A stretch of DNA of 64,000 nt from Nocardiopsis alba DSM 43377 (GCF_000341225.1 NZ_ANAC01000011.1:1-64000); one strand, 5' to 3'. Shown: positions 52,936 through 61,755, counted from the first letter of the stretch. Notes: generated by a model not told the origin, from the letters alone. Program-made: numbers and translations.

Positions 52936-53949
52936 CTACCCGACCCGTTTGCCGACGGCGCTCAGGGTCTCCTTGATCGCGGTGGTGATCGACTCGACCG
53001 ACGGCAGGGCCGCGGTCTCCAGCGGCTTGGCGTAGGGCATGGGAACCTCCGCCATGGCCACCCGGCGGACCGGGGCGTCGAGGTAGTCGAAGGCCCCCTC
53101 CTGGATGGAGGCGGCGATCTCCGCGCCGATGCCGTAGGTGAGCCAGTCGTCCTCGCAGATCACCGCGGCGCCGGTCTTCTTGACCGAGTCCACGAAGGTC
53201 TGGCGGTCGAGCGGGCGCAGGCTGCGCAGGTCGACGACCTCGACGCTGATGCCCTCGTCGGCCAGCTTCTCGGCGACCTGGCCGGCGACCATGGCCATCC
53301 GGGAGTAGCCGATCAGCGTGATGTCGCTGCCCTCGCGGGTGACGGCGGCGCGGCCGATGGTCGCGACGTTGTCGTTCTTCGGCTCGGCGTAGTCGTCGGG
53401 GACCTCGCCCTTGGAGTTGTACAGACCCAGGTTCTCCAGGAACAGGACCGGGTCGTCGTCGCGGATGGCCGCGCGCAGCATGGAGGAGGCCTCGGCCGGG
53501 GTGCTGGGAGCCATCACCTTGAGGCCGGGGATGAAGGAGTAGAACAGCTCGATGTTCTGCGAGTGCGTCGCGCCGAGCTGCTGGCCACCGCCGCCGGGGG
53601 TCCGGATGACCAGGGGAACGCTGGTCTGACCACCGAACATGCCGTAGATCTTGGCGGCGTGGTTGATGATCTGGTCGATGGCGATCAGCGAGAAGTTGAT
53701 CGTCATCAGCTCGACGACCGGGCGAAGGCCCAGCATCGCGGCACCGATGGCGGCGCCGACGAAGCCCTCCTCGGCGATCGGGGTGTCCTTGACGCGGCGG
53801 GGCCCGAACTCCTTGAGGAGTCCCTCGGTGATCTTGTAGGAGCCCTCGAAGACTCCGATCTCCTCGCCGATGACGAGGACGTTCTCGTCGCGCACCATCT
53901 CGGCGCGCAGGGTGTCCCGCAGAGCCTGGCGGTATGTGATCACGGACAT
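52936..53949 (-). CDS. pdhB: 2-oxoacid (pyruvate) dehydrogenase E1 component, beta subunit
   Basis: This 337-residue transketolase-like protein begins MSVITYRQALRDTLRAEM. It has VLVIGEEIGVFEGSYKIT with the Glu that activates thiamine diphosphate in E1beta, PIAEEGFVGAAIGAAMLGLRP and QLGATHSQNIELF. The C-terminal swivel domain (about 200-330) contains VVDLRSLRPLDRQTFVDSV. It forms an alpha2beta2 tetramer with the E1alpha subunit encoded 16 bases upstream on the same strand. The leftward operon order alpha, beta, E2 is standard. Whether pyruvate or branched-chain keto acids are used cannot be proved from sequence; the alpha-subunit pattern favours pyruvate. Confidence 0.93.
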   Translation of the reverse strand: MSVITYRQALRDTLRAEMVRDENVLVIGEEIGVFEGSYKITEGLLKEFGPRRVKDTPIAEEGFVGAAIGAAMLGLRPVVELMTINFSLIAIDQIINHAAKIYGMFGGQTSVPLVIRTPGGGGQQLGATHSQNIELFYSFIPGLKVMAPSTPAEASSMLRAAIRDDDPVLFLENLGLYNSKGEVPDDYAEPKNDNVATIGRAAVTREGSDITLIGYSRMAMVAGQVAEKLADEGISVEVVDLRSLRPLDRQTFVDSVKKTGAAVICEDDWLTYGIGAEIAASIQEGAFDYLDAPVRRVAMAEVPMPYAKPLETAALPSVESITTAIKETLSAVGKRVG

Positions 53950-53965
53950 GTGACTGGTTCCTTCC

Positions 53966-55069
53966 CTACTCCGCGAACACCGGGTCGGCGGGCATGCGCC
54001 GCGACTCGTTGGGGACCGGGGTGGCGTATGTGTAGTCGAAGAGCGTGGACGGGTCCGGCTTCGCGCTGTTCTCCGCGAAGTCGGCGGCCTCGGCCACCTC
54101 GGCCTTGACGGAGGCGGCGATCTCCTCGCGGAGCTCGTCCGTGAGGATGCCGGCCTTGGCGAGCTGGTCGCCGAAGGTCAGGACCGGGTCGTTCTCGTCG
54201 GCCGAGGCCAGCTCGCGCTGCTCGTCGGTGCGGTACTTGGCCGGGTCGACGACCGAGTGGCCCTTCTTCCGGTAGCTCCAGGCCTCCAGGATGAAGGGGG
54301 TCTGCTCCTCGCGGGCGCGCTCGATCAGGCGGGAGGCGGTGTCGCGGACGGCCAGGACGTCACGGCCGTCGACGCGCTCGCCCTCGATGCGGTAGGCGGA
54401 GCCGCGCTTGTACAGGTCGGGCTCGGCGGAGGACATCTCCACGGTGGTGCCCATGCCGGTGAAGTTGTTGATCACCACGAAGACGATCGGCAGGTTCCAC
54501 AGCTTGGCGATGTTGAGGGACTCGTGCCAGGCGCCGATGTTGGTGGTGCCGTCGCCCATCTGGCACATGACGACCTCGTCGCCACCGCGGTAGGTGACGG
54601 CCAGGGCCGCGCCCGTGGCCAGGGGGAGCTGGCCGCCGACGATGCCGTAGCCACCGAGCATGCGGGTCTCGGTGTCGTACATGTGCATGGAGCCGCCCCA
54701 GCCCTTGGACACGCCGTCGACGCGTCCGTAGAGCTCGGCCATGACCCGCTTGGGGTCCATGCCCTTGCCGATGGCGTAACCGTGGTCACGGTAGTTCGTG
54801 AACAGGTAGTCGCGCTCCTGGAGGGCCGTCATCAGACCGACGACGGTGGCCTCCTCGCCGAGGTTGAGGTGGCAGTAGCCGCCGATGCGGGCCTGCGTGT
54901 AGGCCTGGCCGGTGCGCTCCTCGAAGCGCCGGATGAACAGCATCTGGCGGTAGTAGTCGAGAAGGGTCTCCGGCGTCTCGTTGCCGAGGCCGTTGGTGTC
55001 CTTGCGGCTCCGGCGCCTGGACCCGGAGGCCCGGGCGCTGCCGCCCTTCGGCTTGGCCGTGTCAGCCAT
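53966..55069 (-). CDS. pdhA: Pyruvate dehydrogenase E1 component, alpha subunit
   Basis: This 367-residue protein has a basic N-terminal segment of about 25 residues, then ETLLDYYRQMLFIRRFEE, GGYCHLNLGEEATVVGLM and GGSMHMYDTETRMLGGYGIVGGQ (cited as 54601-54700). The thiamine diphosphate motif is GDGTTNIGAWHESLNIAKLW with INNFTGMG. GGSMHMYD is typical of pyruvate-type E1alpha. I chose the start at 55069, preceded by GAAAGG; a longer frame to 55183 lacks conserved content. It is the first gene of the leftward complex operon. The GntR regulator gene lies upstream in the same direction, and a palindrome lies in the promoter region. Confidence 0.92.
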   Translation of the reverse strand: MADTAKPKGGSARASGSRRRSRKDTNGLGNETPETLLDYYRQMLFIRRFEERTGQAYTQARIGGYCHLNLGEEATVVGLMTALQERDYLFTNYRDHGYAIGKGMDPKRVMAELYGRVDGVSKGWGGSMHMYDTETRMLGGYGIVGGQLPLATGAALAVTYRGGDEVVMCQMGDGTTNIGAWHESLNIAKLWNLPIVFVVINNFTGMGTTVEMSSAEPDLYKRGSAYRIEGERVDGRDVLAVRDTASRLIERAREEQTPFILEAWSYRKKGHSVVDPAKYRTDEQRELASADENDPVLTFGDQLAKAGILTDELREEIAASVKAEVAEAADFAENSAKPDPSTLFDYTYATPVPNESRRMPADPVFAE

Positions 55070-55568
55070 GGTGTGCCTTTCTACGTGCGAGAAGGCCCGC
55101 GTTCCGGCCTGTGGGACGGGTGGCGAGGCCTGCCCGGGCCCGCTGTCAGGCGTGGCCCTGGCGTGTGTCGCCGCCGGGCTCATTCGGCGACGACACCTGT
55201 GGCTGTTGCGGGGCGCGTCCGTTCGGGCCGTGGCGGGGACCGAGGACGGACGCGAAGCGAATCGGGTCGCGTGTGCAGTTGTGGCGCCGCGACCCTTGAG
55301 GGCATTGCTTCCCGTTGCGGAGAGCGGTAAGCATGTCCGGTCTCGCTCACCAGCCGGATGAACGATCCCGTACCACCAGGGGGCACGCGCGCATGGATGT
55401 GACGTGCGTCGCGCACACTCTACGGTCTGATCGATGATCGATCAATACAACTTTACGTCAGATGCCCGTTTTTTTGTGTGGAGGGTCAGGTGATGACGAT
55501 CGGTGAGGGAAGGGGTGTCGGCAGGTCAGAGCGCGGATCGAGTGGGACGGGGGTCCGCCCCACCGCTC
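55070..55568. promoter_or_regulatory. Promoter region of the pyruvate dehydrogenase operon
   Basis: About 500 bases separate the GntR gene from the E1alpha start. I see no gene here. A relatively A+T-rich island at 55425-55480 contains a 17-base palindrome and probably the operon's promoter. Since both flanking genes run leftward, this stretch holds the leader of the dehydrogenase operon, which would be more than 350 bases long if transcription begins near the palindrome. Confidence 0.5.
55428..55444. promoter_or_regulatory. Palindrome TGATCGAT-G-ATCGATCA, candidate operator
   Basis: Perfect 8-base arms flank one central base, in the A+T-rich island upstream of the pyruvate dehydrogenase genes. 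Its odd-centred dyad and length fit a dimeric GntR-type regulator. The adjacent FadR-type regulator gene is the natural candidate to bind it. Confidence 0.5.
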
Positions 55569-56246
55569 CTAGCGCCCGCCCCCGTGGGTTCTGAGGGCCG
55601 CCTCGACGTAGTTCAGGACATGCTCGCTGAGCATCTGACCCACGGCCGGATCCCCCTCGCGGAAGGCCCGTGTGATCTGTGCGTGGTCGGCGGCCTTGGC
55701 GTGCAGCTCCATGTCGAGCCAGCGCACCGACAGCGCGGTCCACACCTCCACGCCCAACGACTCCCACGTGTGCAGGAGCACGCTGTTGTCGGCGGCCTTC
55801 ACGATCTCGCGGTGGAACTCCACACTGTGGCGGATCTGCTCGGTGACGTCCCCGCGGGCGGTGGCGTCCTTGAGCGCCTCCACCTCGTGTTCCAGGGCGG
55901 AGGGGTCCTTGGCCAGGCGAGGAGCGGCCAACTGCGCGGCGACGAGCTCGAGGCCCGCGCGAACGGGGTAGATCTCGGCCATGTCCTGTACACCGAAGGC
56001 CCTGACCCTGGCACCCTTGTTCGGCACCGTCTCGATGAGACGCAGGGTCTCCAGTTCGCGCAGAGCCTCGCGGACCGGAGCCTGGCTCACGTTGAGCTCC
56101 GTGGCGATCCGCCGTTCGACGATGCGCTCGCCGGGCTGCCATCGGCCGGACAGCAGGCCTTCGACCAGTACCTGCCGGATCTGTTCCCTCAGTGGTTCTC
56201 GGGCCAGTTTCGAGGGGTCGTCCGGCAACCGCGGGAGGTCGACCAT
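55569..56246 (-). CDS. FadR-subfamily GntR transcriptional regulator
   Basis: This 225-residue regulator has a winged helix-turn-helix (about residues 12-80: EPLREQIRQVLVEGLLSGRW, then PGERIVERRIATELNVSQAP and VREALRELE). A helical FCD ligand-binding domain follows (about 95-215) with a metal/ligand His/Asp pattern (HSVEFHREIVKAADN). The start at 56246 has GGAAGG nearby and begins just before the domain; the longer open frame upstream is not protein-like. It is encoded next to, and in the same direction as, the pyruvate dehydrogenase operon, so control of that operon by a small organic acid is the likely job. A perfect dyad lies about 60 bases before its own start. Confidence 0.88.
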   Translation of the reverse strand: MVDLPRLPDDPSKLAREPLREQIRQVLVEGLLSGRWQPGERIVERRIATELNVSQAPVREALRELETLRLIETVPNKGARVRAFGVQDMAEIYPVRAGLELVAAQLAAPRLAKDPSALEHEVEALKDATARGDVTEQIRHSVEFHREIVKAADNSVLLHTWESLGVEVWTALSVRWLDMELHAKAADHAQITRAFREGDPAVGQMLSEHVLNYVEAALRTHGGGR

Positions 56247-56303
56247 CCAGGGCCCTTCCGTTCTCCGTCCCGTACGCGAGTGGCACACGGGTCGACGCAC
56301 TCT

Positions 56304-56316
56304 CTTGTCTGACAAG
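56304..56316. promoter_or_regulatory. Dyad CTTGTC-T-GACAAG, candidate GntR operator
   Basis: This perfect 13-base palindrome contains the TTGT-N3-ACAA core expected for FadR-type GntR proteins (general form TnGTnnnACnA). It lies 58 bases upstream of the GntR start codon, so autoregulation is likely. Confidence 0.6.
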
Positions 56317-56878
56317 CTCTTTGAAGAGTGCCACATGCGGACGGGTCGCCCGGACGAACGGCCACGGGCCACTAACGAAACACTCACGAACGGATCGCGC
56401 CCCGGTGAAGCGGAGGGATCCGGGAGGGATGCCTCGGGCAAAGTCCGAGGCAGAAGGGTCACACTCGGCCCCCGAGACCACCAATGGAGGGGTGTGTCCG
56501 GGTAGGCTCGTCTGTCGGCGATATCCAGACAAGGCCGTACGGAGTGTAGTCCACGTCACGGTCCAGGCCCGAGAGGGCCGACCTGACCTGCGCGAACAGA
56601 ATCGGAGTGGGAGCGAGTGCCGGTGCGGCGCCGCTCGACTGCCGGTTCCGTCCCTCGGAAGCCGGACCTGCGAACGCCCGGTCGCGAACCACGCGAACCG
56701 GTCGGAAGGTTCGGCCGTCGAACCAGGGTGGAGGGGAGAGTCCCCTCGGCACCCTACCGACACCCGGTGTCGACCCCGAGGACGTCAGAACCAGTCCCGA
56801 CAACCGCGGCTAGCCCGTCCCCCACGCCTGAAGCAGTGCCACAGGCAAGCCCACGACGTGTGAGACAGCACTGAGCAC
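56317..56878. other. Divergent intergenic region upstream of the PAP2 gene
   Basis: I find no supported gene in this stretch between the leftward GntR gene and the rightward PAP2 gene. Open frames here lack recognisable protein content. A perfect dyad CGACACC-C-GGTGTCG lies at 56758-56772, about 110 bases before the PAP2 start, and may be a regulator site or a small hairpin in the leader. Confidence 0.35.
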
Positions 56879-57742
56879 ATGACGCATTCTTCGAGGACCA
56901 GGCACGCAAGGTCCGGACAGACGACCGAGCATCACGAACCGGAACGGAGCAGACCCGTGCCCGGTCCCTACAGCGGTCCCATCCCCGTGGTGAGAGCCAA
57001 GGAGTACGCTCCGGGGCCGCCCGTCGTGCGCGCGGTGAAGTGGCCGAGTGTGAGCGAGATCGCCTGGGGGCTCGCCTCGGATCGGATCGCGATCATCCTC
57101 TTCGTGGCCCTCATCGTGGTGACGATGCTCGCGGCGGGGCCCCTCCACCCGGTCGACAACTTCCTCAACGAACTGCCGCGGCCCTACTGGGACACGCTGC
57201 GCGAACCACTGATCTTCTGGCCCGACAACGTGGCCTCCCGTTACGTGGCGCTTCCGGTCCTGGGGGTGACCACGCTCCAACTGGCCTACTGGCATCGAAG
57301 TTGGCGGCCCATCATCCTGGGGGCGGGCGGCGTCTTCGGGATGATGTCGATGGTCTCGGTGATGAAGCTCTTCTTCAACCGGGGGCACGCCAAGTACTTC
57401 GACCCCGACTTCTTCGCCGGGATGGGGAACGTGGCCTTCCCCTCGGGGCACGGGGCCAACGCGATCCTCATCTACGGGCTGGTGCTGTTCCTGATCATCA
57501 GGTTCGGGGCGGCCCGGCCGCACATCATCAAACGCCTGGGGTACTGCATCGTGGGCATCGCCCTGTTGCAGTCCACCGTCTCGATCTACCTGCACTTCCA
57601 CTGGTTCACGGACCTGGTGGCGGGGATGATCGCGGGGGGTTTCGCGCTACGGCTCACGATCCGCCTGGACCGGATGATCCCGCACGGTCACACCGTGCAG
57701 TGGTGGCCCTGGTACGGCAAGGAGTCGGAGCTCAAGACCTGA
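56879..57742 (+). CDS. PAP2-family membrane phosphatase
   Basis: This 287-residue membrane protein has about 60 hydrophilic residues followed by roughly six membrane helices. The lipid phosphatase signature is present as KLFFNRGH (motif 1 variant of KxxxxxxRP), FPSGHGAN (motif 2, PSGH) and SIYLHFHWFTDLVAG (motif 3, with catalytic His and Asp). Such enzymes dephosphorylate lipid phosphates such as phosphatidic acid or undecaprenyl pyrophosphate at the outer face of the membrane. A GTG at 56957 with GGAG before it is a credible later start and would shorten the leader by 26 residues. No functional partner is adjacent. Confidence 0.85.
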   Translation: MTHSSRTRHARSGQTTEHHEPERSRPVPGPYSGPIPVVRAKEYAPGPPVVRAVKWPSVSEIAWGLASDRIAIILFVALIVVTMLAAGPLHPVDNFLNELPRPYWDTLREPLIFWPDNVASRYVALPVLGVTTLQLAYWHRSWRPIILGAGGVFGMMSMVSVMKLFFNRGHAKYFDPDFFAGMGNVAFPSGHGANAILIYGLVLFLIIRFGAARPHIIKRLGYCIVGIALLQSTVSIYLHFHWFTDLVAGMIAGGFALRLTIRLDRMIPHGHTVQWWPWYGKESELKT

Positions 57743-57756
57743 ACGGACCGCGCGAA

Positions 57757-57791
57757 GAGGGGCGCTCGTCGAAGATCGACGGGCGCCCCTT
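57757..57791 (+). terminator. Hairpin terminator after the PAP2 gene
   Basis: A 16-pair stem with two G-U pairs and a three-base loop begins 14 bases after the PAP2 stop. Confidence 0.75.
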
Positions 57792-57928
57792 CTCGTGTCC
57801 GGACGAGGTGTGTGACACGCGGAACTCGCGGACATCCCCGTAACGGATACCCCGGTCGGGTACTGGATGGGTGGGGAGGAAGGGCCGGGCGAGGTACGGC
57901 GCGACGACAGGCTCGGACCCGCGCACAC

Positions 57929-59977
57929 ATGGATCACGGCGCACACGACGAACACGGGCACGGGGAAGAGGAACACGCGGGCCACGGTGACCATGGCGGC
58001 CACGCGGGGCACGGCGACCACGCCGCGATGTTCCGCCGACGCTTCTGGTGGAGCCTGCTGCTGAGCGTCCCGGTGGTGTTCACCAGCCACATGATCTCCA
58101 CCTGGCTCGGCTATGAGGTCCCCGAGGCCCTCACCTGGATCCCCCCGATCCTGGGGACCGTGATCTTCCTCTATGGAGGATGGCCGTTCCTGTCCGGGCT
58201 CCCCGCCGAGCTGCGCGACCGGCGCCCCGGCATGATGACCCTGGTCGCGATGGCGATCACCGTCGCCTTCGTCTCCAGCATGCTCGCCACCCTCGGGGTG
58301 GTCGGCATGCGTCTGGACTTCTGGTGGGAGCTCGTCCTCCTGATCGTGGTGATGCTCCTCGGGCACTGGTTGGAGATGCGCGCCCTCGGGCAGGCCTCCG
58401 GAGCCCTGGAGGCCCTCGCCGCCCTGCTGCCCGATCGGGCCGAGCGGGTCGACGATCAGGAGCGGATCGAGGAGGTCGCCGTCTCCGACCTGCGGCTCGG
58501 GGACACCGTCCTGGTCCGTTCCGGAGGACGGGTGCCCGCGGACGGGAACGTGGTCCGGGGGAGCGCGGCCGTCGACGAGTCGATGATCACCGGTGAGTCC
58601 CGCACCGTCACCCGGTCCGAAGGGGATCGGGTGGTGGCCGGCACCGTCGCCACCGACTCCTCGATCCGGGTCCGGGTGGACGCCGTCGGCGACGACACCA
58701 CCCTCGCCGGGATCCAACGCCTGGTGAGCGAGGCGCAGGCCTCCAGGTCCCGTTCCCAGGCCCTGGCCGACCGGGCCGCGGCGCTGCTGTTCTGGTTCGC
58801 CCTGTCCGCCGCCGTGATCACCGCGTTCGTGTGGGGAGTGCTGCTCGGCGAGAGCGGCCAGGCCGTCGAACGGACCGTCACCGTGCTGGTCATCGCCTGC
58901 CCGCACGCCCTCGGTCTGGCGATCCCCCTGGTCATCGCGATCTCCACGACCCTGTCCGCGCGCAACGGCATCCTGGTCAAGGACCGGTTGGCCCTGGAAC
59001 GCACCCGTCTGATCGACACGGTGCTGTTCGACAAGACCGGGACCCTGACCAAGGGCACGCCGGCGCTCTCGGGGACGATCGCCGCCACGGGGCGCCGGAG
59101 CGAGGACGTCCTGGCCCTGGCCGGCGCGGTGGAGTCCGAGTCCGAACATCCGCTGGCCAGGGCGATCGTCCGGGCGGCGGAGGAGCGGGGGGCGGTGCCG
59201 ACCGCCACCGACCTCCGTTCCTTCACCGGACGCGGGGTCCGGGCCACCGTGGACGGGGCCGAGGCCTACGTGGGCGGGCCGGCGCTGCTGGAGTCCCTGG
59301 GGCTCGACGAGCCCTCCGAGCTGGTGGAGGGCGCCCGGACCTGGCGGGACCAGGGGGCGACCGTCCTGCACGTGGTCTCCGACGGAGAGGTGGTCGGCGC
59401 TCTGGCGCTGGCCGACGAGATCCGCCCGGAGTCCGCCGCGGCCACGCGCGACCTCCAGGCGCAGGGCGTCCGGGTGGCGATGGTGACCGGTGACGCCCGC
59501 AACGTCGCCGACACGGTGGCCGAGCGGCTCGGCTTGGACGAGGTCTTCGCCCAGGTCCTGCCCGACCAGAAGGACGCGGTCGTCCGTGACCTCCAGGAAC
59601 GAGGGCACCGGGTCGCCATGGTCGGCGACGGGGTCAACGACGCTCCGGCGCTGGCCCGAGCGGACGTGGGGATCGCCATCGGCGCGGGCACCGACGTGGC
59701 CATCGAGTCCGCCGGTGTGGTGCTGGCCTCAGACGATCCGCGCGGGGTGCTCTCGGTCCGTCGGCTCTCGGAGGCGGGCTACCGGAAGATGATCCAGAAC
59801 CTGGCCTGGGCGGCCGGCTACAACGTGGTCGCGGTGCCGTTGGCCGCCGGCGTCCTGGCCCCGATCGGGATCGTGCTGGCGCCCGCGGTCGGCGCGGTGC
59901 TGATGAGCCTGTCGACGATCATCGTGGCGCTCAACGCCCAGCTTCTGCGGCGGCTCGACCTGAGGCCGGCCGACTGA
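57929..59977 (+). CDS. Heavy-metal P-type ATPase, CPH (P1B-3, CopB-like) type
   Basis: This 682-residue transporter begins with a His-rich cytoplasmic stretch (HGAHDEHGHGEEEHAGHGDH, residues 3-22) instead of a CxxC metal-binding domain. It has paired transmembrane helices, the actuator motif SMITGESRT, the membrane metal site VIACPHALG, the phosphorylation site FDKTGTLTKG, SESEHPLARA (HP motif) and the hinge MVGDGVNDAPAL. CPH with a His-rich N-terminus marks subgroup P1B-3, linked to copper (or silver) export. I chose the ATG at 57929 just before the His-rich stretch; a GTG at 57812 in frame would add an unconvincing lead, and no clear Shine-Dalgarno is seen. It is a single gene closed by a terminator, with no adjacent metal regulator. 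Confidence 0.88.
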   Translation: MDHGAHDEHGHGEEEHAGHGDHGGHAGHGDHAAMFRRRFWWSLLLSVPVVFTSHMISTWLGYEVPEALTWIPPILGTVIFLYGGWPFLSGLPAELRDRRPGMMTLVAMAITVAFVSSMLATLGVVGMRLDFWWELVLLIVVMLLGHWLEMRALGQASGALEALAALLPDRAERVDDQERIEEVAVSDLRLGDTVLVRSGGRVPADGNVVRGSAAVDESMITGESRTVTRSEGDRVVAGTVATDSSIRVRVDAVGDDTTLAGIQRLVSEAQASRSRSQALADRAAALLFWFALSAAVITAFVWGVLLGESGQAVERTVTVLVIACPHALGLAIPLVIAISTTLSARNGILVKDRLALERTRLIDTVLFDKTGTLTKGTPALSGTIAATGRRSEDVLALAGAVESESEHPLARAIVRAAEERGAVPTATDLRSFTGRGVRATVDGAEAYVGGPALLESLGLDEPSELVEGARTWRDQGATVLHVVSDGEVVGALALADEIRPESAAATRDLQAQGVRVAMVTGDARNVADTVAERLGLDEVFAQVLPDQKDAVVRDLQERGHRVAMVGDGVNDAPALARADVGIAIGAGTDVAIESAGVVLASDDPRGVLSVRRLSEAGYRKMIQNLAWAAGYNVVAVPLAAGVLAPIGIVLAPAVGAVLMSLSTIIVALNAQLLRRLDLRPAD

Positions 59978-59994
59978 GGGACGCTCTCTCGACG

Positions 59995-60059
59995 GGAGGG
60001 GCGCGACGGATCCCGTCGGACGTGATTCACGGCCGGCGGCGGGATCGTCGCGCCCCTCC
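59995..60059 (+). terminator. Long-stem terminator after the P-type ATPase gene
   Basis: Arms at 59995-60014 and 60041-60059 pair along their length with one bulged base around a 26-base loop, starting 18 bases after the stop codon. Confidence 0.7.
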
Positions 60060-60278
60060 ATCCGCTTCGCCCAGGGAGGGCACGATCCCGACCCGACGCC
60101 CCACCCGGTGCCGAAGGCGGTGATCGTCTTCTCGCCCACGAAAAGTTCGCATGAGTCCCTGCCGTCACAGAGGGCACTTTGTGAACACCCACCTCAGAGC
60201 GGTCACTTGTCCCGTTCCACACCTCCCGACTCCGGAATGGCCTTAGTCTCGGCACGAACAAGGCGGGGAGGAGCTCTC
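60060..60278. other. Intergenic leader before the zinc-ribbon gene
   Basis: No gene is supported here. A somewhat A+T-richer part at 60125-60185 may hold a promoter, but no convincing -35/-10 pair was found. A strong GGGGAGGAG Shine-Dalgarno ends the region. Confidence 0.35.
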
Positions 60279-60392
60279 ATGTACTGCGACTACTGCGGAA
60301 GCTGGAACGGCGGAGTGAACCAGAAGTGCAGGAACTGTCAACGCCCACTCGGTGTTCGTTCCGGAACATCGGCGGGGAACGGGCGGTCCTAG
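60279..60392 (+). CDS. 37-residue zinc-ribbon microprotein
   Basis: The reading frame MYCDYCGSWNGGVNQKCRNC gives two CxxC knuckles (CDYC and CRNC) spaced by 11 residues, a minimal zinc ribbon, followed by a short basic tail. It is below the usual annotation length, but GGGGAGGAG sits at the right distance before the ATG and the downstream gene begins at its stop codon (TAGTG), which argues that it is translated. Such ribbons bind nucleic acid or protein partners. No function can be assigned; it probably works with the next gene product. Confidence 0.6.
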   Translation: MYCDYCGSWNGGVNQKCRNCQRPLGVRSGTSAGNGRS

Positions 60393-60676
60393 TGCCCCCT
60401 GCCACCCCCGATCCCACCGAGGTCATCGAGGCCTGGATCCCGCACGACGCCCGATGGCACGCCCAGGCGCGTCGGCACGCCCACAGGGGCTCCGACCACC
60501 TGCGGAACTATGTGACCGAGCTGGTGCGCGACCATCGCGACGGCCACATACCCATCACCGACGACTGGGATCTGCGCACCCTGAAGGCGGTGGTGGAGGA
60601 CCTCCGGTGGGGCGGTCTCGGCGACGTGGACTGGCGTCGGGTCGCGCGGGCCCTCACCGATCCCGGGTTCGTATGA
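60392..60676 (+). CDS. Small hypothetical protein coupled to the zinc-ribbon gene
   Basis: This 94-residue protein has a GTG start that shares a base with the upstream TAG stop. It is His/Arg/Asp-rich, with IEAWIPHDARWHAQARRHAH and a helical C-terminal half (LRTLKAVVEDLRWGGLGDVD). There is no signal peptide or membrane segment. I do not recognise the family. The one-base overlap means it is translationally coupled to the zinc-ribbon microprotein, so the two are likely made in fixed ratio. Actinomycete-type composition fits the neighbourhood. Confidence 0.5.
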   Translation: MPPATPDPTEVIEAWIPHDARWHAQARRHAHRGSDHLRNYVTELVRDHRDGHIPITDDWDLRTLKAVVEDLRWGGLGDVDWRRVARALTDPGFV

Positions 60677-60780
60677 CTTTCCGGTTCCACCTTCGTCGGT
60701 GGTCTGGACCCGCGTCACCGCGACTGCGACCATGGTGAGGTCGTGATCGCCCTCTTGTAGCGGGAGGGGCACGCGATGGG

Positions 60781-60812
60781 GCCGCCGCCTCGACCGGTTA
60801 CGAGGCGGCGGC
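60781..60812. terminator. Bidirectional hairpin terminator
   Basis: Twelve-base arms GCCGCCGCCTCG (60781-60792) and its complement (60801-60812) enclose an eight-base loop and are followed by TCTCTTC. It lies between the rightward small genes and the leftward VTC gene. Confidence 0.8.
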
Positions 60813-60882
60813 TCTCTTCGAGAAGGAGCCGGAGAGCGGCGGATGTTCCACGTGAAACATCACGCGCGTCCGTGACCTCCTC

Positions 60883-61755
60883 CTATGCCCCACGCCTCTC
60901 GGCGAGGAGATCGCGGCGTGGTTCGGGGTGGTCCAGGCAGAGCCCCATCGCCCGCAGCCAACGGTTGCCGCGCAGTCCCGGCTCGAGCGCGGCCAGCGCC
61001 GCGGCGTACTTGCTGAAACGGGCCTCACGGAACCCGAGTTCGTGCAGACGACGCTCGGTCGGGGTCAGTCCACCCCGGGTCTTGATCTCCAGCAGCACCA
61101 CGTCCGGCCGCATGCGCACCATGCGATCCCCGCGGTACCCCACCAGCCCGGTGTCGACGGTCACCCGCTCCAGCCCGGAGAGGGAGACCACCGTGCTCCG
61201 GCGGTAGTCGGTCACCGCCGACGCGGTCAACGTGTCCGGGGATCCCAGCCGGCACCGGTCGAGGGTCCGATCGAGGAACCGCCGGGTCCGCGGGGTGAGC
61301 CGATCCTCCGGCGTCTCCATCGGCAGCTCGATCCGTACCTTGTCGGTGATCCCCCGCGCGCCCTTCGTCTTCACCTCGAACATCCTCGTGCCCGTGTCCA
61401 GGTAGGTGCGGGTGCGCACCTTGTACCGGAGTCGGCGCCCCTGCCGGTGGTCGTGGAAGGTCCTCAGGTCCGGTGTGTCCAGGTAGGTCGACGAGTACAG
61501 GAAGGAGGTCCGGCCGCCGATCTCCAGCACCCCGAAGTCGCGCTCGGCCCCCGCGAAGAGGTCGGACATCGAGCTCACGGGCACCAGGTACTTGCGGCAG
61601 GTGCGGGTGACCAGGGAGGCGCGTTCGTTGGTCTCGGCCAGGGACAGGGGGCGTAGCCGCTCCAGTCCGGGCGGCATCGGCCCGAGCGGGGAGGGGTCGA
61701 GGTCGTTCCCGGCGGCGAGGGACCCCGTCGGGGCGGGGGAGGGGCGGACGCTCAC
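60883..61755 (-). CDS. VTC-domain protein (polyphosphate polymerase family)
   Basis: This 290-residue protein has the VTC/triphosphate-tunnel pattern: RKYLV early, then YSSTYLDTPDLRTFHDHRQG, the basic strands RLRYKVRTRTYLDTG, FEVKTKGARG with IELPM, and later VLLEIKTRG with the acidic metal-binding Glu. Tunnel enzymes of this type make or bind inorganic polyphosphate at a membrane. I chose the GTG at 61755, which overlaps the upstream stop as GTGA; a GTG at 61767 is also open. The upstream gene encodes a DUF4956 membrane protein. This pairing is common in bacteria and suggests the two form one membrane complex. Confidence 0.85.
   Translation of the reverse strand: MSVRPSPAPTGSLAAGNDLDPSPLGPMPPGLERLRPLSLAETNERASLVTRTCRKYLVPVSSMSDLFAGAERDFGVLEIGGRTSFLYSSTYLDTPDLRTFHDHRQGRRLRYKVRTRTYLDTGTRMFEVKTKGARGITDKVRIELPMETPEDRLTPRTRRFLDRTLDRCRLGSPDTLTASAVTDYRRSTVVSLSGLERVTVDTGLVGYRGDRMVRMRPDVVLLEIKTRGGLTPTERRLHELGFREARFSKYAAALAALEPGLRGNRWLRAMGLCLDHPEPRRDLLAERRGA

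Noticed and set aside
57647-59608. Minus-strand open frame of about 650 codons opposite the metal ATPase
   Set aside because: It has no membrane helices or motifs, while the plus strand has every P-type ATPase signature.
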